In this document: piece by piece, positions 5,516 to 6,860 of the stretch
Layout: each line of letters begins with the position of its first letter
Numbering within the stretch: the first letter of the stretch is position 1
From: an uncultured Eggerthellaceae bacterium
Lineage (GTDB): Bacteria; Actinomycetota; Coriobacteriia; Coriobacteriales; Eggerthellaceae
Direction of reading: 5' to 3'
NCBI GenBank assembly: GCA_958452575.1
Contig: CAUDUM010000014.1
Location: forward strand, 1 to 6,860
Length of the DNA: 6,860 nt
Translations under genes and position numbers: made by a program
Notes under the pieces: generated by a model
What the model was told of the DNA's origin: nothing
The model's database searches: none
What the model saw: only the letters and a program-made list of their open reading frames with translations

Positions 5516-5700
5516 CGCTGCGAATAGGCGTCTGAAAAGGCGCGTGCATCGTTGCGGCGTCTTCCATGGGCGGGGAGTTTCGAGGTGGGGCGCATCGTTT
5601 CGGCCTCGCGACGGCGCCTCGCGGCATCCGCTGCGTCTTGGGCGGCATTCTGCCGTTACGCTCGTTATTCGTCGGTTGCCGAGACGCCCTCTATTTTTTC
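5516..5700. other. Spacer after hypE without a recognised gene
   Basis: Open frames here are arginine/alanine-rich translations of GC-rich DNA without family resemblance or ribosome sites. GGCGTCT appears twice (5528-5534 and 5558-5564) but no good terminator stem with a T-tract follows hypE. A T-rich run CTATTTTTTCTT at about 5691-5702 lies just upstream of the ferredoxin promoter candidate and could serve as an upstream element. Confidence 0.4.
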
Positions 5701-5728
5701 TTGCATCGGCGGGGAAACGTGGTATCTT
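5701..5728 (+). promoter_or_regulatory. Probable ferredoxin promoter
   Basis: TTGCAT (5701-5706) and TATCTT (5723-5728) are separated by 16 nt, with a run of six T just upstream. Transcription would start near 5735, giving a ~64-nt leader that contains the motif TATGGGGGACCCCG (5743-5756). Confidence 0.45.
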
Positions 5729-5798
5729 GCGTCCATGCAGTTTATGGGGGACCCCGGCGCATCCGCGGCGGGTTTGTCAGACGAGAAGGAGAACGATC

Positions 5799-5987
5799 AT
5801 GTCCCATCCTATTATCGAAGCTGATGAGTGCATCGGTTGCGGCATCTGCGTCGACGCTTGTCCGCAGGAGGTCCTGGAAGTGGTTGGCGGCGCTGCCGAG
5901 GTCGTGAACGAGGAAGCCTGTGTTGCTTGCGGTGACTGCGTCGAAGAGTGCCCGATGGGCGCCATCACGGAGGTCGTCGAAGACTAG
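5799..5987 (+). CDS. Small 2[4Fe-4S] ferredoxin
   Basis: 62-aa bacterial (clostridial-type) ferredoxin, a soluble low-potential electron carrier. Two cluster motifs are complete: C11xxC14xxC17xxxC21P and C41xxC44xxC47xxxC51P. The protein is very acidic outside the cysteines and ends in EVVED, typical of the family. The ATG at 5799 has AAGGAG (5786-5791) 7 nt upstream. It has its own possible promoter and lies 283 nt downstream of hypE on the same strand, so it is probably monocistronic. A GC-rich hairpin begins 5 nt after the stop. Its redox partners cannot be told from sequence; hydrogenase or other anaerobic oxidoreductases are likely candidates given the neighbours. The family assignment is secure. 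Confidence 0.97.
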   Translation: MSHPIIEADECIGCGICVDACPQEVLEVVGGAAEVVNEEACVACGDCVEECPMGAITEVVED

Positions 5988-5991
5988 TTTT

Positions 5992-6019
5992 GTTCCGGCG
6001 GCCTGCCGGCCGCCGGAAC
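5992..6019 (+). terminator. Perfect 12-bp hairpin after the ferredoxin gene
   Basis: GTTCCGGCGGCC (5992-6003), loop TGCC, and the exact complement at 6008-6019, beginning 5 nt after the ferredoxin stop. The stem is very stable but followed by TTGCCG rather than a U-tract, so it may be an imperfect terminator or a 3'-end stabiliser. Four T's precede the stem. Confidence 0.5.
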
Positions 6020-6030
6020 TTGCCGACGCT

Positions 6031-6135
6031 GCGAAGGGCCCTGGCACCGGATCTCGCGGCGATCCCGAGGACTTGCGTACCGAAGTACGCGGCATCCTCG
6101 CGATCCCCACGATCTCCGGCGCCAGGGCCCTTCTC
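6031..6135. repeat. Long imperfect palindrome (~101 nt hairpin)
   Basis: Positions 6033-6133 fold on themselves with about 39 Watson-Crick pairs. Stems are 6033-6045 with 6121-6133 (13 bp), 6047-6051 with 6115-6119, 6054-6056 with 6110-6112 and 6058-6059 with 6107-6108. They continue with 6061-6064 against 6102-6105, 6066-6071 against 6095-6100, and the apical GCGTAC (6075-6080), CGAA, GTACGC (6085-6090). Small mismatches interrupt it roughly every 3-6 bp. It is not coding and not followed by a T-tract. It may be a REP/MITE-like interspersed palindrome or part of a structured RNA. I cannot tell which without looking for other copies in the genome. Confidence 0.75.
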
Positions 6136-6187
6136 GCTGACTTATGCTCGACCTGCGGATTGCCTGAGAGGTCAATCTCCGGTTTGC

Positions 6188-6237
6188 AAGCCCTCTGCGG
6201 TGGATCGAAGTTCAGTCGCAGAGGGCTTTCTCGTCTT
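6188..6237 (+). terminator. Rho-independent terminator, no gene directly upstream
   Basis: AAGCCCTCTGCG (6188-6199) pairs perfectly with 6217-6228 around a 17-nt loop and is followed by the T-rich TTCTCGTCTTT. It lies 200 nt past the ferredoxin stop and 55 nt past the long palindrome, so it ends either ferredoxin read-through or an unrecognised RNA running through 6031-6187. Confidence 0.7.
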
Positions 6238-6297
6238 TGGGACGCACCTCGCGCCGCTTGCTTACCTATGTTCGATATATGGGAGACCCCGTTTTCG

Positions 6298-6317
6298 AAG
6301 CCCTTAGGGGCTTTTTT
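6298..6317 (+). terminator. Second rho-independent terminator
   Basis: AAGCCC (6298-6303), loop TTAG, GGGCTT (6308-6313), with a run of six T (6312-6317). It is a short, classical terminator. It stands about 70 nt after the previous one with no gene between them, and insulates the dnaK promoter downstream. Confidence 0.8.
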
Positions 6318-6321
6318 CGTG

Positions 6322-6400
6322 TCTGAGTCTACTTGTATATAGATGCGTTAAAAAAGTTAAATGACAAAATGGTAACTAACTTGACAGATACAGACTCAGA
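6322..6400. repeat. 9-bp inverted repeat in the dnaK promoter region
   Basis: TCTGAGTCT (6322-6330) and AGACTCAGA (6392-6400) are exact complements, 61 nt apart. The second copy lies inside the spacer of the dnaK promoter and the first just after the upstream terminator's T-run. They could be paired operator half-sites or could fold together in RNA from upstream. The enclosed stretch is strongly AT-rich compared with the rest of the window. Confidence 0.5.
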
Positions 6401-6409
6401 TTATATAGT
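6381..6409 (+). promoter_or_regulatory. dnaK promoter, sigma70 consensus
   Basis: TTGACA (6381-6386), a perfect -35, and TATAGT (6404-6409) are 17 nt apart, with an A-rich upstream region (6349-6370) that could act as an UP element. The start would be near 6416, leaving a ~115-nt leader before dnaK. I find no CIRCE or HAIR sequence here, so a known HrcA or HspR control site is not visible. Confidence 0.75.
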
Positions 6410-6430
6410 TCCAATCGTTGAAAACGGTTT

Positions 6431-6467
6431 GAGCCGAGCCTACGCAAAGGAAGCGCAGGCTCGGCTC
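6431..6467 (+). promoter_or_regulatory. Stable hairpin in the dnaK 5' leader
   Basis: GAGCCGAGCCT (6431-6441) pairs perfectly with 6457-6467. After one mismatch CGC/GCG (6443-6445 with 6453-6455) extends the stem around the loop AAAGGAA. It would sit about 15 nt into the predicted transcript and is followed by CCCCTTAGC, not a T-tract, so it is unlikely to be a plain terminator. Possible roles are mRNA protection or a leader control element. Confidence 0.55.
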
Positions 6468-6532
6468 CCCCTTAGCGAGCACATGGAACTGCTGCCGCGA
6501 AGCGGGAACTCTGGAAGGAGAGGAAGCAGGAA

Positions 6533-6860
6533 ATGGCTAAGATTCTCGGTATCGACCTTGGCACGACGAACTCGGCTATGGCCGTCATGGAGGGCAGCGA
6601 GCCCGAAATCCTGGTGAACGCGGAAGGCGACCGCACCACCCCGTCTGTGGAGGGTTTCCGCAAGGACGGCGAGCGCGTGGTCGGCAAGGCCGCGAAGAAC
6701 CAGGCGGTCACCAACCCTGAGAACACCGTGTCGTCCATCAAGCGCTTCATCGGCCGCTCGTTCGACGAGACGCGCGAGGAGCAGAAGACCGTCAGCTACA
6801 AGGTCCAGAAGGGCAAGGACGGCCGCGCGGTCGTCGACATCGACGGCAAGGACTACACCC
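6533..6860 (+). CDS. dnaK: DnaK (Hsp70), N-terminal part (runs off the right edge)
   Basis: ATP-dependent chaperone; the first 109 codons are in the window. ILGIDLGTTNS (residues 4-14) is the phosphate-binding loop, followed by VNAEGDRTTPSV and VSSIKRFIG. Unlike the minus-strand paralogue it carries an extra ~22 residues between SSIKRFIG and DIDGKDYT, beginning RSFDETREEQKTV. This corresponds to the insertion known in the nucleotide-binding domain of Gram-negative DnaKs. The ATG at 6533 follows a purine-rich tract (AAGGAG 6515-6520, then AGGAAG 6521-6526). A consensus promoter (6381-6409) and a ~115-nt structured leader precede it, fitting a highly expressed housekeeping gene that probably starts a dnaK-grpE-dnaJ group beyond the window. 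The downstream operon is inference. Confidence 0.97.
   Translation, partial: MAKILGIDLGTTNSAMAVMEGSEPEILVNAEGDRTTPSVEGFRKDGERVVGKAAKNQAVTNPENTVSSIKRFIGRSFDETREEQKTVSYKVQKGKDGRAVVDIDGKDYT

Noticed and set aside
5544..5798. N-terminal extension of the ferredoxin frame
   Set aside because: A strong AAGGAG 7 nt before the ATG at 5799 and the normal 62-aa ferredoxin length fix the start there; the upstream part is Arg-rich and unlike any ferredoxin.
6137..6231. tRNA-like look of the stretch with GGTTTGCAAGCC and GATCGAAGTTC
   Set aside because: No acceptor stem, D-arm and T-arm can be paired together, and there is no proper GTTCRA T-loop; the 3' part is better explained as a terminator.
6262..6291. 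GTTCGAT within 6270-6276 as a possible tRNA T-loop
   Set aside because: The flanking stem does not pair over five bases and no other tRNA arms are present.
6471..6485. TTAGCGAGCAC as a possible CIRCE half-site before dnaK
   Set aside because: It does not match TTAGCACTC well and no GAGTGCTAA partner follows at 9 nt.
1..6860. CRISPR arrays, insertion sequences, integrase or attachment sites
   Set aside because: No regularly spaced repeats, transposase or integrase genes, or flanking target duplications were found.

Overview
The window looks like chromosomal DNA from a strictly anaerobic, GC-rich Gram-positive bacterium, most likely the Coriobacteriia/Eggerthellaceae branch of the Actinomycetota. 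This placement is inference. It rests on the GC-rich codon use, strong AGGAGG-type ribosome sites, the NikR plus HypE ([NiFe]-hydrogenase) pair, a small 2[4Fe-4S] ferredoxin, and a DnaK that resembles what I recall of Coriobacteriia DnaK.

Left part (1-2549, minus strand): a compact four-gene cluster reads leftward off the window. In order of transcription it encodes a two-TM zinc-ribbon protein, a DUF5685-family protein, a J-domain protein with a TPR-like region and a Cys-rich tail, and the N-terminus of an Hsp70 (DnaK paralogue). Spacings are 6, 1 and 60 nt. This is probably a dedicated, partly membrane-associated Hsp70 system of unknown client and is the most interesting gene cluster here.

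Middle part (2550-3687): a non-coding stretch holds a strong orphan sigma70-type promoter (2876-2904). About 45 nt after its predicted start site lies a 14-bp stem terminator, so together they look like a ~75-80 nt small-RNA gene. A minus-strand gene for a 154-aa protein follows, not securely recognised but faintly like the uracil-DNA glycosylase fold.

Right-middle part (3688-5987, plus strand): an unrecognised 84-aa helical protein, nikR (nickel-responsive repressor, all four Ni ligands present), hypE (hydrogenase cyanide-ligand maturation, intact C-terminal PRIC) and, after a 283-nt gap with its own possible promoter, a 62-aa 2[4Fe-4S] ferredoxin. Together they suggest nickel homeostasis and [NiFe]-hydrogenase maturation with an electron carrier nearby. 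No other hyp or hydrogenase structural genes are in view.

Right part (5988-6860): 545 nt without a credible gene contain a chain of stem-loops: a 12-bp perfect hairpin, a ~101-nt imperfect palindrome with about 39 pairs, and two rho-independent terminators. An AT-rich promoter region then precedes a second, probably housekeeping dnaK. The two DnaK N-termini differ by a ~22-residue insertion that is present only in the right-hand one. The two genes are about 6.1 kb apart and point away from each other.
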